Shown here: positions 33,688-44,455 of the stretch, one piece after another
Layout of the letters: every line of letters starts with the position of its first letter
Numbering within the stretch: position 1 is the stretch's first letter
NCBI GenBank assembly: GCA_019279435.1
Contig: JAAALK010000288.1
Span: 71,372,811 to 71,436,810 of the forward strand
Direction of reading: 5' to 3'
Source of the DNA: Zizania palustris
Taxonomy: Eukaryota; Streptophyta; Magnoliopsida; Poales; Poaceae
Length of the DNA: 64,000 bases
Position numbers and translations under genes: made by a program
Notes under the pieces: generated by a model
Told to the model about the DNA's origin: nothing
The model's input: the letters and a program-made list of their open reading frames with translations, nothing else
Databases searched by the model: none

Positions 33688-34065
33688 TGAGGAGCCATGC
33701 TGAACAGCATGGGCCTCATGGCTCTAGATGTGATGAGTCATTGTCAACGGAAGTCAAAGAGGACTGAAAACAGGAGAAGACCTGCTGTGTCTGGGCCGCA
33801 TGTGACTCAGGTACACGGGCAGCGAGCGACTGTCGGGCAGAGGGGCCGCAAAGTCGGGCTGGCCCAATCCAGGTACATGGGCTAGGAGCAGCAGAGGATC
33901 CACTAGGCTGTTGACCAGGATTGACTCAGGTACACGGGCGGCGAGTGATTGCCGGGCTGAGAGAGCTGCGGAATTGGGCCGGCCCAATCCGGGTACCTGG
34001 TGCAAAGCCGGTGGATGCTTTGTCAGTTTCGGTGCAAAACTGACGACCGCTGATCTTGGAACGGA
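33688..34065 (+). repeat. Copia-2 3' LTR, first 378 bp
   Basis: It starts TGAGGAGCCATGC after the PPT and stops abruptly after GATCTTGGAACGGA, where minus-strand gypsy A2 RNase H sequence begins. It shares private variants with the LTR at 1-839. Confidence 0.88.
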
Positions 34066-35572
34066 TTCTTCCACTTAGAATCGGCTTCTGTAACATGTGC
34101 TTTATAACATCGGTTTGGCAAACGACAACACATGTAGTGGGGAGAAGATAGTGGCATAACTTAGTGCACGCGTAATAAAGTGATAAACATAATCGTTCCA
34201 CAAACGCGTACCTGGTTTCGGCGTCAAGTAGGCGGCGGCTCAAGAATGTGATGATGTACTCCTTCCCCTCTACCTACTGGGTTAGCACGACTCCAATCAC
34301 GCTATCTTCAGCGGCGATGTATAACCGAAATGGAATCCCGACTTTAGGTGCTCTCACCACAGGCGGTGATGACAAGCACTCCATGATCTTTTCGAAAGCA
34401 CTTTGTTGGCTTGCCCCCCAAGTGAACTCGGCTCCATTCTTAAGCCGGAGTATGGGGACAAATACATCAATCTTGTTAGACAAGTTGGATATAAAGCGAC
34501 GCAAATAGTTCATCTTGCCTAGTAATTTTTGTACATCCCTTTTGCAAGTCGGTGCTTCAATGTTTCTAATCTTCTCAAGTCTCTTAGGATCAATTTCTAT
34601 GCCTCTCTCGTGAATCATGAAACCTAAGAACTTACCGACCGACACGCCAAAAGCACACTTAAGTGGGTTCATTTTCAACCCATACTATCCCATCCTATCG
34701 AAAGCAACCTTCAAATCAGCTAAATGGTTTCCCATTACGTCCGATTTTACTACAACATCATCGATGTAAACTTCTAACATGACTCCTAACAAGTCATGAA
34801 AGATCAAATTCATAGCGCGCTGATATGTGGCACCGGCATTTTTCAAACCAAAAGTCATGACGACCCACTCGAACAAACTAACAAAACCAGGGCATCGAAA
34901 GACAGTCTTATAGATGTCCTCTTCGGCCATAAAGATTTGATTATAACCAGCATTGCCATCAAGAAAACTTGTTTCCTTGTGTCCTGAAGCATCGTTGATC
35001 AGCATGTCGGCTATCGGCATTGGATACTCATCCTTCGAAGTGGCTCTATTCATATCCCAGAAACCAATACACACCCGTATCTTTCTGCTCTCTTTCTTCT
35101 CTACATGCACAATGTTAGCAACCCATTCCGCGTACCTGCATGGCCAAATAAATTCAGCCTTGAGTAGTCGCTCCACTTCTTCTTTAACTCGGTCATAGAC
35201 GTCCGAATTAAAGCGGCGGGGAGGCTGCTTATAAGGCCTAAATCCGGACTTGATGGGCAACCAATGCTCCACGAGCTCGCGGCTTAGCCCTGGCATCTCG
35301 CTATACTCCAACGCGAAACAATCGACATACGACCGAAGTAACTTTATTACTTTAGCCTTTTCATCGGGCTGTAAATGTTGGTTTACAAAAGTCGGCCTTG
35401 GGATGCTACCATTACCTATATCGACTTCCTCCAAGGGATCGGCCGACGCAAAACCGTGTCCTAATTTCTCTACTTCGCTAAAGTCCCCGATGGCCTCGGC
35501 AATACCGTCTTTACTAGACCAATATTGCTCCACACGAGACTTTAGCCAATCTAGATTGTTCTTGCTAGACAT
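34066..35572 (-). pseudogene. Gypsy A2 reverse transcriptase and RNase H
   Basis: The RT frame 34685-35572 has KIRVCIGFWDMNRAT near 35080, SFLDGNAGYNQIFMAEED near 34950, TFGLKNAGATYQRAMN near 34820 and the catalytic VYIDDVVVKS near 34760. The connection and RNase H regions follow at 34274-34678 (FLGFMIHERGIE, LLGKMNYLRRFISNL, FRLYIAAEDSVIG). The remainder is 34066-34243 (LSRRLLDAETRYAF, LPTTCVVV), ending at ILSGRI where the copia LTR begins. An in-frame stop near 34682 and shifts near 34250 separate the pieces. Confidence 0.87.
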
Positions 35573-35868
35573 GACTATTAATACAAAAATAGCCGTGCTA
35601 CTCCAGGCAGCTTTACAGACACAGGTACAAACCGTTGTCTGGATACACTAAGAAAATCGTAATACGAAAGATCTCTACCTGACAGACACTCTACTTTGTT
35701 ATGGACGGCGTCAACCGATACATCGGCCAATGCTACTTGGGCCAAAGTATCTGCAGGGATGACCTCCACCTCATCGCCGTCCCACTGTATCAAGCACTGG
35801 TGAAGAGTAGAAGGAATGCAACAGTTTGCATGAATCCAGTCGCGCTCGAGTAGTACGCTATACTTACC

Positions 35869-36441
35869 TTATACGTTGACGATGAAAAATGCTGTTTGCA
35901 ACGTCTTGTTGCCCACTGTCAACTCCATAGAGAGTACGCCCTTGGCCTTGGAGCTCTCGCCGTTTAAGCCGTTGAGCATTAAGTTGGTCTTCTTCAGGTC
36001 TTCTTCATTCCTGCCAAGCTTCTTCAACAATGAGTAAGGCATTAAGTTGACAATGGCGTCGCCATCAACGAGCATTCGGGAAATCGGCTTCCCATCAATG
36101 TGACCTCTGACATAGAGGGGCTTTAGATGGCGAGCCGAGTCCCCGGGTTTCTCGAAAATGGCGCTGCGCGGGCCGAGGTTCAATTGAGCGACCTCGGCCT
36201 CGTCCTGTGGTAAGGCGAACTTGGCGGGCAGCATGACGATGTTGATGTCCATCACCTGGGGTGCGGGCCCTTCAGAGATGGGCGAGTAATCGTCGTCGAG
36301 CATGTCGTCGTCGTCGCTCGGACTAGGAGCCGAGTTGGTTATGTCAACCGGCTTCTCCCTCCATACTTGTTTTGTAGCTGGCCGAGGGCGGATCTCTTCG
36401 AAGATAGTGTCGTGCTCGGCCTCAGCTTCCCTCTCACGCAT
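35869..36441 (-). pseudogene. Gypsy A2 aspartic protease region
   Basis: This 190-codon open stretch contains PLYVRGHIDGKPISRMLVDG near 36100 and NLMPYSLLKKLGR. The active-site triad reads Asp-Gly-Asp (LVDGDAIVN), where the family normally has Asp-Gly-Gly or Asp-Ser/Thr-Gly, so the enzyme is probably inactive. The segment 35578-35793 between protease and RT is open but without a recognised domain. Confidence 0.75.
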
Positions 36442-36456
36442 CTCCTATGCCCGTAG

Positions 36457-39183
36457 TCATTGTAGGCGTCTCTTCTGTGATTCTGACATGCCTGGAGGTG
36501 CCCAAGATGGCTGAGGCTTGGTGCCGGGTGCTACTATTCGACTTCCAATAATTTTGGCTGAAGTGGCACTACGCCCTTCGGCCTTGTGCACTTTGCGTTC
36601 GGAGGGGGCTTTGCTGCGAACCCCATCAGACGGACTGACCTTGTTAGGCCGATCGAGCCAGGCTTCGGTGTAGAGTCCGGCCGAAGCATGGGACTTACCT
36701 CCGTCAGACCTCGGTGACAAAGTCTTTGGGATTGGGACTTCCTGAGACCCAACTCTGATGGTTATGGCTTCAGACTCCGTAACTTCGGCCTCCGTGTGCT
36801 CGCACCCTTCGGCTTCGCTCTGCATGGTCCGATTCGGAGACACTACGGACAGTCTGTGGACGATGCCCCCTCCGCTGCGTCTGTTTGCTCCTGCCATCCA
36901 TAATACTCCGAAGGGAAACAAGGCATAGTGTTAGGTTGCGGAGGATACCCCGGCCCAGATACGTACGGAGCCCACGGGGTCCCCGCCCAGTCATACGGTG
37001 GAGGCATCGGCGGCTCTAGTGGCCTCGCCCAGTGTGAGCCGAACCCGTTACCCCCGGGGGGGTCGGCAGCGTTGATGGCGTCTCGGACCACACCAGTGGA
37101 GGGTCCTGCCAGGCCAGAGGTACGTTCGGCCAATACGGGCTGAAGCCTCCCATCGGAGAAGTCCAACACGGTGCGGGGTTCGGCCATTGGGGGCCGAAGT
37201 TGCTGTATAGGGGGCCCGACCATTGGGGCTCGACGCTGCTGTACGGGGGATTCGGCCATTGTGGTTCAGAACCACCGCCTGCTTCGGTCCGAAGCTACCC
37301 TCCGAGAGTCCCAGACCCTTCGGCTGCTTTAGCTTCTGAGTGTGTGGACCAGTCTCCTTGGCCCTTCTTCGATGCTTATTCAAGAGCATGTTATACGTCA
37401 CCTTCGGCCTCTTGTGAGCCTTAGCCAAAGGTGTATTAATGTTCCGTTTCCACACTCCTACTCGGGGTTCTTTGGTACGAGTGTGCGAATGTGCGCGGTT
37501 CTCCAACAATCATGTCCTTCTCCTTGGCCGACTCGTTCTAGCCGAATCAACACCTTTTTCTCGCCGAGGTCGACGGCGTTGACGGGAAAAGGATCTTTAT
37601 CCAGCTTCATCTTCGGATTATGGTCTATCTTCAATCGTCCTTCTTCTATGGCCGATTGTATCTGCCATCGAAAAACATTGCAATCATTAGTATTATGCGA
37701 ATGCGAGTCATGCCACTTACAATATGGATGCTTCTTTAACTCATCGGCAGGTGGAATGACTTGACCCTTAGGTAACCTGAGAAGCTGGATTTTTAAGAGA
37801 AAATCAAATATTTTATCACATTTAGTTATATCAAATGAGTACTTGACTTCATTAAGCCGATTCTTTGTGGGGGATGGTCGTAACTCAAAGCAGGTGACAG
37901 GTTATTTTTAGCATTCCAAACCCATTCGGCTGCGTACATGTCGGCCGAATCCTCCTCCTCTGACTCCTCCTCATCAGAGCGTTCCATGATGTGGATTTCG
38001 GCCCTAGGCTTGCTAAACGTCTTAATAAACTTTTTATCTTTGGTTCGGCCTTCCTGGACCAGAGCCTGCTGCAAAACTTGGCTAACTTCTACAAAGTTTT
38101 AGTTATCTAACCTCTCTTTAATTTCGGAGCACAACCCGTTAAAAGCTAGTTCCGCCAAGTCCCTTTCCAAAATATTAAGGCTAAAACACCGGTTTCTAGT
38201 ATCCCTAAAACGCTTGATGTACTCAGAGGCGTTCTCGCTAGATTTCTGCTTAACCGATGTCAAATGTGAAAGCCTAAGTTCCGTCTCACCCGTGTAGAAT
38301 AATCATGGAATTTCCGCTCTAAATCATCCCACGTCTGGATGGAGTTCAGTGGGAGCGTCGAAACCAAGTGAAAGCGGTGCTGGATAGCGAGAGAGAAAAC
38401 AATCTAACCTTTAGAGCATCTATCCTGCTAACTTCTCCACACTGTGCTAGGAATTGACTAACGTGCTCTAGTGTAGTTTTGCTACCCTCACCATCGAATT
38501 TAGTGAATTCAGGGATTCTATAGCCGCGGGGGTAGGGTACTGTGTCAAGATGGCCAGGGTATGGCTTACGGTAAACCCTAACCCTTCCCTTGGGTACGAA
38601 GCTGGACATTCTCTACATAGTGCGCGGACTCGCTCTTCTATGTCATCTTGGCATGTTGCCTGTGTGCGCCTCTCATGTGGGGGCGCGACATGCGGTGGGA
38701 TATCGGTGTGTCGGCCATGGCCCTCTTCCCTGCGTGCTATTTGTATGGTGTGTTCATGTTCGGGTGCTTGCGCATGTGGTGCTCAGCAGGAGTTGCCTCT
38801 ACCTGGGAGCTGACTGCCGAATCTAAACGGTTGGCTAGCGAAGCGCTAACGGCTTGATCTATTGATGCAACTATTTTTTGTTCAATTTCTAAAGAAGATA
38901 AACGAGGCGATACAGGTGTTACCTGGACCTGAGCGAGGTCGGGGGTGACGATGTCGTGCTTGATTAAGCCCGCGCGTGTCTTGATGTAGCCCCCAAGCAT
39001 CATGTCTTGGAGTGCCTTTAACTTTGCCTCGATCTCTGCTCGGTCTTCTGTGGGGATATCTTCAAGTGTGGGTGTCAAAATGTTGCGGTTGTCGATATCC
39101 GCGCCTCCTATTGTGTTCATCGGCGGTGTAGACATAGTAGTCAATGTAGATGTACCGGTGGCCGATGTAGATGTACTTGTCAT
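36457..39183 (-). pseudogene. Gypsy A2 gag
   Basis: The start codon is complementary to 39181-39183, just inside the PBS (MTSTSTSATGTSTLTTM). The open N-terminal part is 38737-39183. The gag core is at 38346-38609 (YRIPEFTKFDGEGS, TAFTWFRRSH). An acidic stretch (SDEEESEEEDSADMYAAEW) lies near 37950. The CKWHDSHSHNTNDC region lies near 37700. The 12-residue repeat (PMVGPPIQQLRPPMAEP) lies near 37200. A basic/Ser segment occupies 36457-36921. Multiple shifts break it. Confidence 0.75.
37140..37290 (-). repeat. 36-bp gag repeat in gypsy A2
   Basis: At least three units carry CGGCCATTGGGGGCCGAAG, GACCATTGGGGCTCGACG and GGCCATTGTGGTTCAGAAC cores spaced about 36 bases apart. They correspond to the repeat at 4491-4628 in copy A1. 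Confidence 0.65.
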
Positions 39184-39197
39184 ATTGGCATAGCCTT

Positions 39198-39214
39198 CCC
39201 CAGCAGAGTCACCA
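39198..39214 (-). promoter_or_regulatory. Gypsy A2 primer-binding site
   Basis: CCCCAGCAGAGTCACCA reads TGGTGACTCTGCTGGGG on the element strand, a PBS used by several grass gypsy families. Seven bases separate it from the LTR end at 39222. Copies A1 and A3 lack it next to their LTRs. Confidence 0.8.
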
Positions 39215-39221
39215 AAAAGTG

Positions 39222-40467
39222 TGTTGACATGGAAACGTGCCCCCGCACTTGGGTCAGTTCGACGATCCAAAAGTGCACGGATACTTAGGGACAAGCCTAA
39301 GAGTGACGTGGCATCGACGTCGCATTCCGACTAACCTTAGTCGTGATAAGGGGGGTGGAGTCGCCAGGCAACCATATTACACAAAATAATCCAATTAGCC
39401 GAAAGAGATAGATTAAACAGAATAAAATCAGCAAACCAGTCGGAGCCCGTCTGGTTTGAAGTCTGGTGCGAAGGGGTCACCAAAGTGTACCTTTGGCGTC
39501 TGGTGCGAAGTATTCCGCCGAAGGGTGCTTCGGCGTTCGGATTGATCCGGCCAAAGATGTACTCCGAACGGATCTAGACGTGGCGATCACCTCCGAACAA
39601 CGAGGTTCGGCGTGAGATCTCCGATACAGCAAACTACGGGATGATGACGCGAAGGCCACGCGCGAGTGCAACTTCGTCTGGTGCGGAGTATGGTCGTGGC
39701 GAAGCCCGTTGCGACGAAGTATGCTGGCGAAGCCTGTTGCCGAAGCCTGTAGTCCCGCCAAAGGGTGTCCTGGCGACCTCCGAAACCGATCTCTCAGCTC
39801 CAAACACCTCCGACGATGTAGCTCCGAACGTAGGAACCTGCAACAAAGACGATTTGAAGTACCAATTCGGCATGAGGACCGAATTTTGCTAAGTGTTGCA
39901 CTAGTAGCGAAGGTAGCAATCTGTTACGCAGATTAGCGGATATTTCACAGGCGAAGTACCAAGGTGATAGCAATCTATTACGTAGATTAACGGATAATTC
40001 ATAGGCGAAGTAACAAGGGTTAACACTGTTCCGTAGCGGCCGGCGGAGGGCTTCCAGGCAAACCCACGAAGAGGTACAGGAAAATAAAGGTAAAGTAAAT
40101 ACGATCAAAGCATAGGGCTTTGGTTTGTTTTGAGTTGGGGAGGGTCTTTCTACGCTGGCCTCGCCTCTCTATTTATAGGGGCTTAATCTCTGATCTAATC
40201 TGCTATTAATCCGGCCAGATAGAGATAAAAATTGAGCTGGAAACGCATACAACTCTACCTCTGCCGAAGTGGGCTTCGGCCAGGGCCCGTTGAGGCCTGC
40301 TCCTCGGCCGAAGCCCATGGGCTGGCTAGAGGCTTTCATAGCCCATAGCTCAATGGACTTCGGCCCTGTAGGGCTTCGGACAGACCCTGGACATGTGTGT
40401 TTTCGGCCCAAATCACCAAAACTGATATTTTGACAATCTAGCCATTAATGTCATTTTTGCTATCAAA
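39222..40467 (-). repeat. Gypsy A2 5' LTR
   Basis: It starts TGTTGACATGG in + orientation and matches the inverse of 2774-4036 over its length, including the TATA box (40169-40177) and the 54-bp duplication. It reaches within a few bases of its outer end (TTTTTGCTATCAA) when the N run begins. Confidence 0.87.
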
Positions 40468-40567
40468 NNNNNNNNNNNNNNNNNNNNNNNNNNNNNNNNN
40501 NNNNNNNNNNNNNNNNNNNNNNNNNNNNNNNNNNNNNNNNNNNNNNNNNNNNNNNNNNNNNNNNNNN
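40468..40567. other. Assembly gap, exactly 100 N
   Basis: The round length indicates a placeholder. It separates the outer end of the gypsy A2 LTR from gypsy B-type RNase H. Confidence 0.98.
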
Positions 40568-41018
40568 GCGGATTCTGAAGGTATTGCGCTAGATGTGGGT
40601 TTTTGCTTGGAAGCTTTTGTCAATATGCCCCGCGACGACTTGGGAATCTGTCTTGATCACTATTCTTGTAGCTCCGAGTGCTTTAGCCTTCCGGAGGCCT
40701 AGCAAGATTCCTTCATACTCGGCAACGTATTAGTGGTTCGGAAGTTGAGTCTTGCGGAATACATTGCTTTTGCCCTGATGGGGACAGGATGACTGCCCCT
40801 GCCCGGCACCTGAGCTTGATAGGCTCCGTCGGAGAATATTGTCCAGAAAACCGTCGGAGGGTTTCTTCCGGGGTGCCTACTGCAGATGGAGTCCACTCTG
40901 CTACGAAATCTGCGATAATTTGAGATTTAACAGCCGTCCTCGCTGTGAAGGAGATTTCGAAGGGCCCCAAGCGGCGCCTGCGCCCGCCCCGACCCACGTT
41001 AGGGGCGCAAGCCCCCAA
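40568..41018 (-). pseudogene. Gypsy B2 RNase H fragment
   Basis: On the minus strand the frame 40713-41018 reads LGPFEISFTARTAVKSQ and IIADFVAEWTP, the junction between the two RNase H domains of Tat elements. The second domain follows after a shift (WTIFSDGAYQAQ near 40855, then YEGILLGLRKAKALG and KTDSQVVAGHIDKSF near 40600-40700). It runs into the gap. A stop lies in the THI-stop-RNTF region near 40590. Confidence 0.8.
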
Positions 41019-41032
41019 GGGCCCGTGCCACA

Positions 41033-41043
41033 GACGGCGCCAA
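41033..41043 (-). promoter_or_regulatory. Gypsy B2 primer-binding site
   Basis: GACGGCGCCAA is the same as in B1, four bases from the LTR. It is separated from the RNase H fragment by only about 15-50 bases of leader, so gag, protease and RT have been deleted. Confidence 0.8.
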
Positions 41044-41047
41044 CTAT

Positions 41048-41541
41048 TGGCGTAAAAGTTACACCAACAGGTTCTCGGTTATCAAGAACGAACAAACAAG
41101 AGGTTTGCGCTTTAGGACTAACTCAAGCCTCCATGAAGGATAATAGCTCAAGTGGCCCGAATGTGTGTGTTTGAACAACTAGTTCTGGATCCCCCTTACA
41201 AGGTACAATGGGGGGTATTTATAGGGAAAAAGGTATAAGAAAAAGACCTATTTACCCCTACATTACAACTGACGTAGTAGAAACTATCCGGTATTATAAA
41301 CAAGGTTATACACGGTAAAGTGCTGCAGGGTAGATGGATAAGCTGAACATCCAATCAATCATGTCTTCCTACTTCGAGGCCTCCTTCTTCCCTTCGGAGG
41401 GTTCTCTGTGACTTCGCACCGTGGCACCCTCCGGCCGTGTCGACGTATGCTCCGAACAGCAGTCCGCCGCCTTCGGGATCTTCACTGAGCCCACGGAGGG
41501 TTAGTCTTTAAGTCTTGGAAATAGAGTAATTTCCCCCAACA
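41048..41541 (-). repeat. Gypsy B2 5' LTR (494 bp)
   Basis: It runs from TGGCGTAAAAG to TTTCCCCCAACA in + orientation, with the same outer end type as B1 (CCCCCAACA) and a TATTTATAG promoter motif at 41216-41224. It is clearly diverged from the B1 LTR, so it is a related but separate family. Confidence 0.78.
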
Positions 41542-42714
41542 GGTACAAAGGGTAGTCAACTTTATTGGAGGCTTCTCTGTCAGCCTTTGCAGAGGGGACA
41601 GCGCCAGCTTTTTGCAGAGCAGACACTGTCAGACTTGCAGCCTTTGACCTTTCTGAAGCCCCCTCCGCACGCGAGGGGTGCGATAGCTTCGGTGAGAAGC
41701 CTTGAGCCAGATGGCCTTCGCTTCACCGAAGTCAGCCTTCGATACAGTGACGGTTTTGAGCCGGAGCCGTCAAAGCCCTTGGGCCTTCGCACCAACACCT
41801 CCGGAGTGGACCACCACGGCTTCGCAGCTTCGCCCAGCTCGAACTTCGTCAGTCCGTGTACCGAAGCCATGCAGGCCGAAGTACCACAAGACAACCACAC
41901 TCTGAAGCCCCACCTTCGGAGTACCACCCTTCGAAGTCCCTCCTTCGTCCAAGGCCTCCGCACGAAGCATTCCATGAGCACTTCGTCGCAGTGTCTCTCC
42001 CCGAGCACACTCCTCGACGAGCCTCACCCGGACTATGCCTTTGATGCGCCTCGACTTCTGAGACCTTCGTCGAGTACCTTCGAATGTCTCCCTCTAGAGC
42101 ACACTTCGAACTCCTTGCCTCCGCAGAGGACTTGATCCAACCAACTCTGAAGTCACTCCATTCGGAGTACCTTCGAAGTGCCTCGCCTCCGAGGACTTTG
42201 TCTCGGAGTACCTTCACCCGGAGCCACGCTCCGCACTCTCCGCCTTCACCTGGCGCACCTCGACCCGAGGACCGACCCAGACCCCTTCGCAGCCACCGTG
42301 ACGGAGCTCCCCGCTCCCCTGGCATCAAGCCTCCCGCTTGACCCAGGTTCACCTGCTACGAACTTTGTCCGTCGTCTCCGAAGTCCCTGTGCACCACAGA
42401 CAAGCAGACAAGTGTGTCCAGTACTCCAGAGACCTCTCCGGGTTAGCGACCTCCGGCACACACTCCGGTGTACCGCCCAAAGTACCGAAGCCTTCGGTAC
42501 AAACCCAGTCATCGTGCACTGTCGGACCCCTCCGACAAGCACACTCCGCTGCAACGGCTGCAGCAAGCAAACCACCGACACCCTTCGGTGAAACCACCTC
42601 CGAACACCCTTCGGAGGTCCAACCTCCGAACCCCCTTCGGAGGTACCCCTTCGAACCCAAGGGCAAAAGTCTGTCAATCACTCATCACAAGCACCAAAAC
42701 CAACACTTGGTTTC
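41542..42714 (+). other. Unclassified GC-rich, CTTCG-rich segment
   Basis: About 1.17 kb between the gypsy B2 LTR and the gypsy A3 LTR. It is dense in CTTCG, TTCGGAG and TTCGAAG. Several long overlapping frames are open on + (41587-42135, 42178-42591, 42338-42721) and on -, which is what high GC and biased composition produce. The translated products are Pro/Ser/Thr/Arg-rich without a motif I recognise. It could be a non-coding part of a gypsy A-type element, because its CTTCG motif style matches that family's LTR. Confidence 0.4.
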
Positions 42715-43961
42715 TCAATGATTAAGATTGTCAAAATATCAAATTTGGTAATTTGGGCCGAAAATGCACATATCCCGGGTCAGGCCAAAACCCTACAGGG
42801 CCGAAGTACCATTGGGCTATGGGCTCCAGAAGCTTCTAGCCAGCCCACGGCCTTCGGCTAGGAGGCCTTCGGAGGCCCACCCTGCCGAAGCTTCGGTAGG
42901 CTTGGCTGAAGGCCCACTTCGGGCAGAGATAGAGTTGGACCCGATTCTGGCTAAGTGTTTATCTCTATATTCAGCCGAATTATAGCAGATTAGATTAGAG
43001 GTCTAGCCCCTATAAGTATAGAGGTGAAGCCAGTTCAGAGGCCCCCCAACAAAATCAACCACAAAGTCCTAGCTTTGAATCGCATTTACTTTACCTTTAC
43101 TTTTCTGTACTCTTTGTGGGTTTTGCCTGGAAGCCCTCCGACGACCACTTCGGAACAGTGGTAATCCTTGTTACTTCACCTGTGAAGTATCCGTTAATCT
43201 GTGTAATAGATTGCTATCGCCTTGTTACTTCACCTGTGAAGTATCCGCTAATCTGCGTAACAGATGCTACCTTCGCCACTAGTGCAACACTTAGCAGAAT
43301 TCAGTCCTCAGGCCGAATTGGTACTTCGAATCCACTCTGTTGCAGGTTTCCACGTTCGGAGCTACTTCGTCGGAGGTGTCCGGAGCTGAGAGATCGGTTT
43401 TGGAGGTTGCCAGAACACCCTTCAGCGAGATTGTTGCTTCGACCGCACGCTCCGTCAGCAGACTTCATCACGACAGGCTTCGCCACGCTCACACTCCGCT
43501 CCGGACGAAGCTGCACTCACGCGTTGCATCTAAATCACTATCATGTATCGTACTGTATCGGAGACTTCACGCTGAACCCCGCTGTTCAGAGGTGATTGTC
43601 ACGTCTAGATACGTTCGGAGTTCATCTTCGGCCAGTTTGGTCTGAACACCGAAGGTATCCTTCGGCGAGATACTTCGCGTTAGGCGCCGAAGGTACACTT
43701 CGGCAACCCCCTTCGTACCATACTTCGAAGCAGACAGGCTCCGACCAGTTTGCTGATTTATCCTGTTTAATATATTTCTTTCGGCTAGATGGATTATTTC
43801 TGTGTGATCTGATTACCTGGCGACTCCACCCCCTTACCATGGCTAAGGGTAGTCGGAACGTGATGTTGGTGTTGTGTTACGCTTAGGCTTGTCCCTAAGT
43901 ATTCGCACACTTTTGGATCGTCGAACTGACACAAGTGTGGGGGCATGTTTTCGTGTCAACA
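42715..43961 (+). repeat. Gypsy A3 LTR (solo or truncated)
   Basis: The sequence matches 2774-4036 from about base 20 onward (ATTGTCAAAATATC, GGGCTATGGGCTCC) and ends TCGTGTCAACA at 43961. The TATA-type CTATAAGTATAG lies near 43012 and the 54-bp duplication near 43170. Neither PBS nor gag follows; CACTA-type sequence follows directly. The expected TGTTGATAGC start is absent. Confidence 0.8.
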
Positions 43962-44455
43962 GTGACGCCGGCCACCATCGATAGAGCACGATCTAGATGA
44001 GAATGGTAAAGATCAAGTAGAGAGAGCAAGGGATGAAGTTATAGAAAGGTTGAAAGTAAAGACTGAAGAGAGGAGATGAGACTTTATAACAGTGTTCTTC
44101 TGTCCGCCTAAATTTTCAGGCTAGTGTTCTTCTGCCCGCCCAAATTTTCAAAAATTTTCACGTGTGTCGGTCTTTAGTGATGGGTCTAGATATTCACGCG
44201 TCACTAAAGGTAGGTCTTTAGTGATGGGTATAGATATTCACGCGTCACTAAAGGTGGGTCTTTAGTGACGGGTGTCAACGTTATCCGTCACTAATGATCA
44301 ATTTAGAATTTTTTGTAACTCATTAGTGACGTACATCATTGAGACCCGTCACTAAAGGTAGATCTTTAGTGACGGTTGTAAACCCACTCATCACTAAAGG
44401 TATATTAGTGACGTGTGTCTTTTATTCGTCACTAAAGACTGTTTGTGTGGTAGTG
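43962..44455 (-). mobile_element. CACTA-1: terminus of an En/Spm-type transposon
   Basis: The right end reads CACTACCACACAAACAGTC on the minus strand, a classic CACTA terminus, at 44455. Subterminal CTTTAGTGACGG-type motifs occur in both orientations from about 44169. There is no transposase. The left side is cut by the gypsy A3 LTR. Confidence 0.82.
44169..44437. repeat. CACTA-1 subterminal repeats
   Basis: Two direct 44-base units (44169-44212 and 44213-44256) each begin GGTCTTTAGTGATGGG and end CGTCACTAAAGGT. The start and end of a unit are complementary, so each can fold as a hairpin. Diverged units continue to 44437. In CACTA elements such motifs bind the transposase or its accessory protein. 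Confidence 0.75.

Larger units (their letters stand above)
26260..34065 (+). mobile_element. Copia-2: Sirevirus-type copia element with truncated LTRs
   Basis: This internal region on + is the same family as copia-1: PBS (26413-26424), gag-pol (26476-32345), post-pol region with PPT repeats, and 3' LTR. Only the last 151 bases of the 5' LTR remain, because gypsy B1 is inserted in it. The 3' LTR is cut after 378 bases, where gypsy A2 begins. Many in-frame stops are C-to-T type changes. Confidence 0.9.
34066..40467 (-). mobile_element. Gypsy A2: Ty3/gypsy (Tat-type) element, 5' LTR to RNase H
   Basis: It reads right to left: LTR (from the 40468 gap to 39222), PBS (39198-39214), gag (39183 to about 36460), protease, RT and the first RNase H, cut at 34066 by the copia-2 LTR. 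It lacks the second RNase H, integrase and 3' LTR, which are the parts present in the + strand piece at 840-4036. Frames are broken at many places. Confidence 0.87.

Noticed and set aside
41587..42591. Overlapping + strand frames as a host gene
   Set aside because: Open frames overlap in several phases and on both strands, as expected from GC-rich, motif-repetitive DNA. There is no start context, splice signal or domain to favour one.
44169..44256. CRISPR-like array of regularly spaced repeats
   Set aside because: The units are contiguous CACTA subterminal repeats beside a CACTA terminus in plant DNA, without unique spacers or cas genes.
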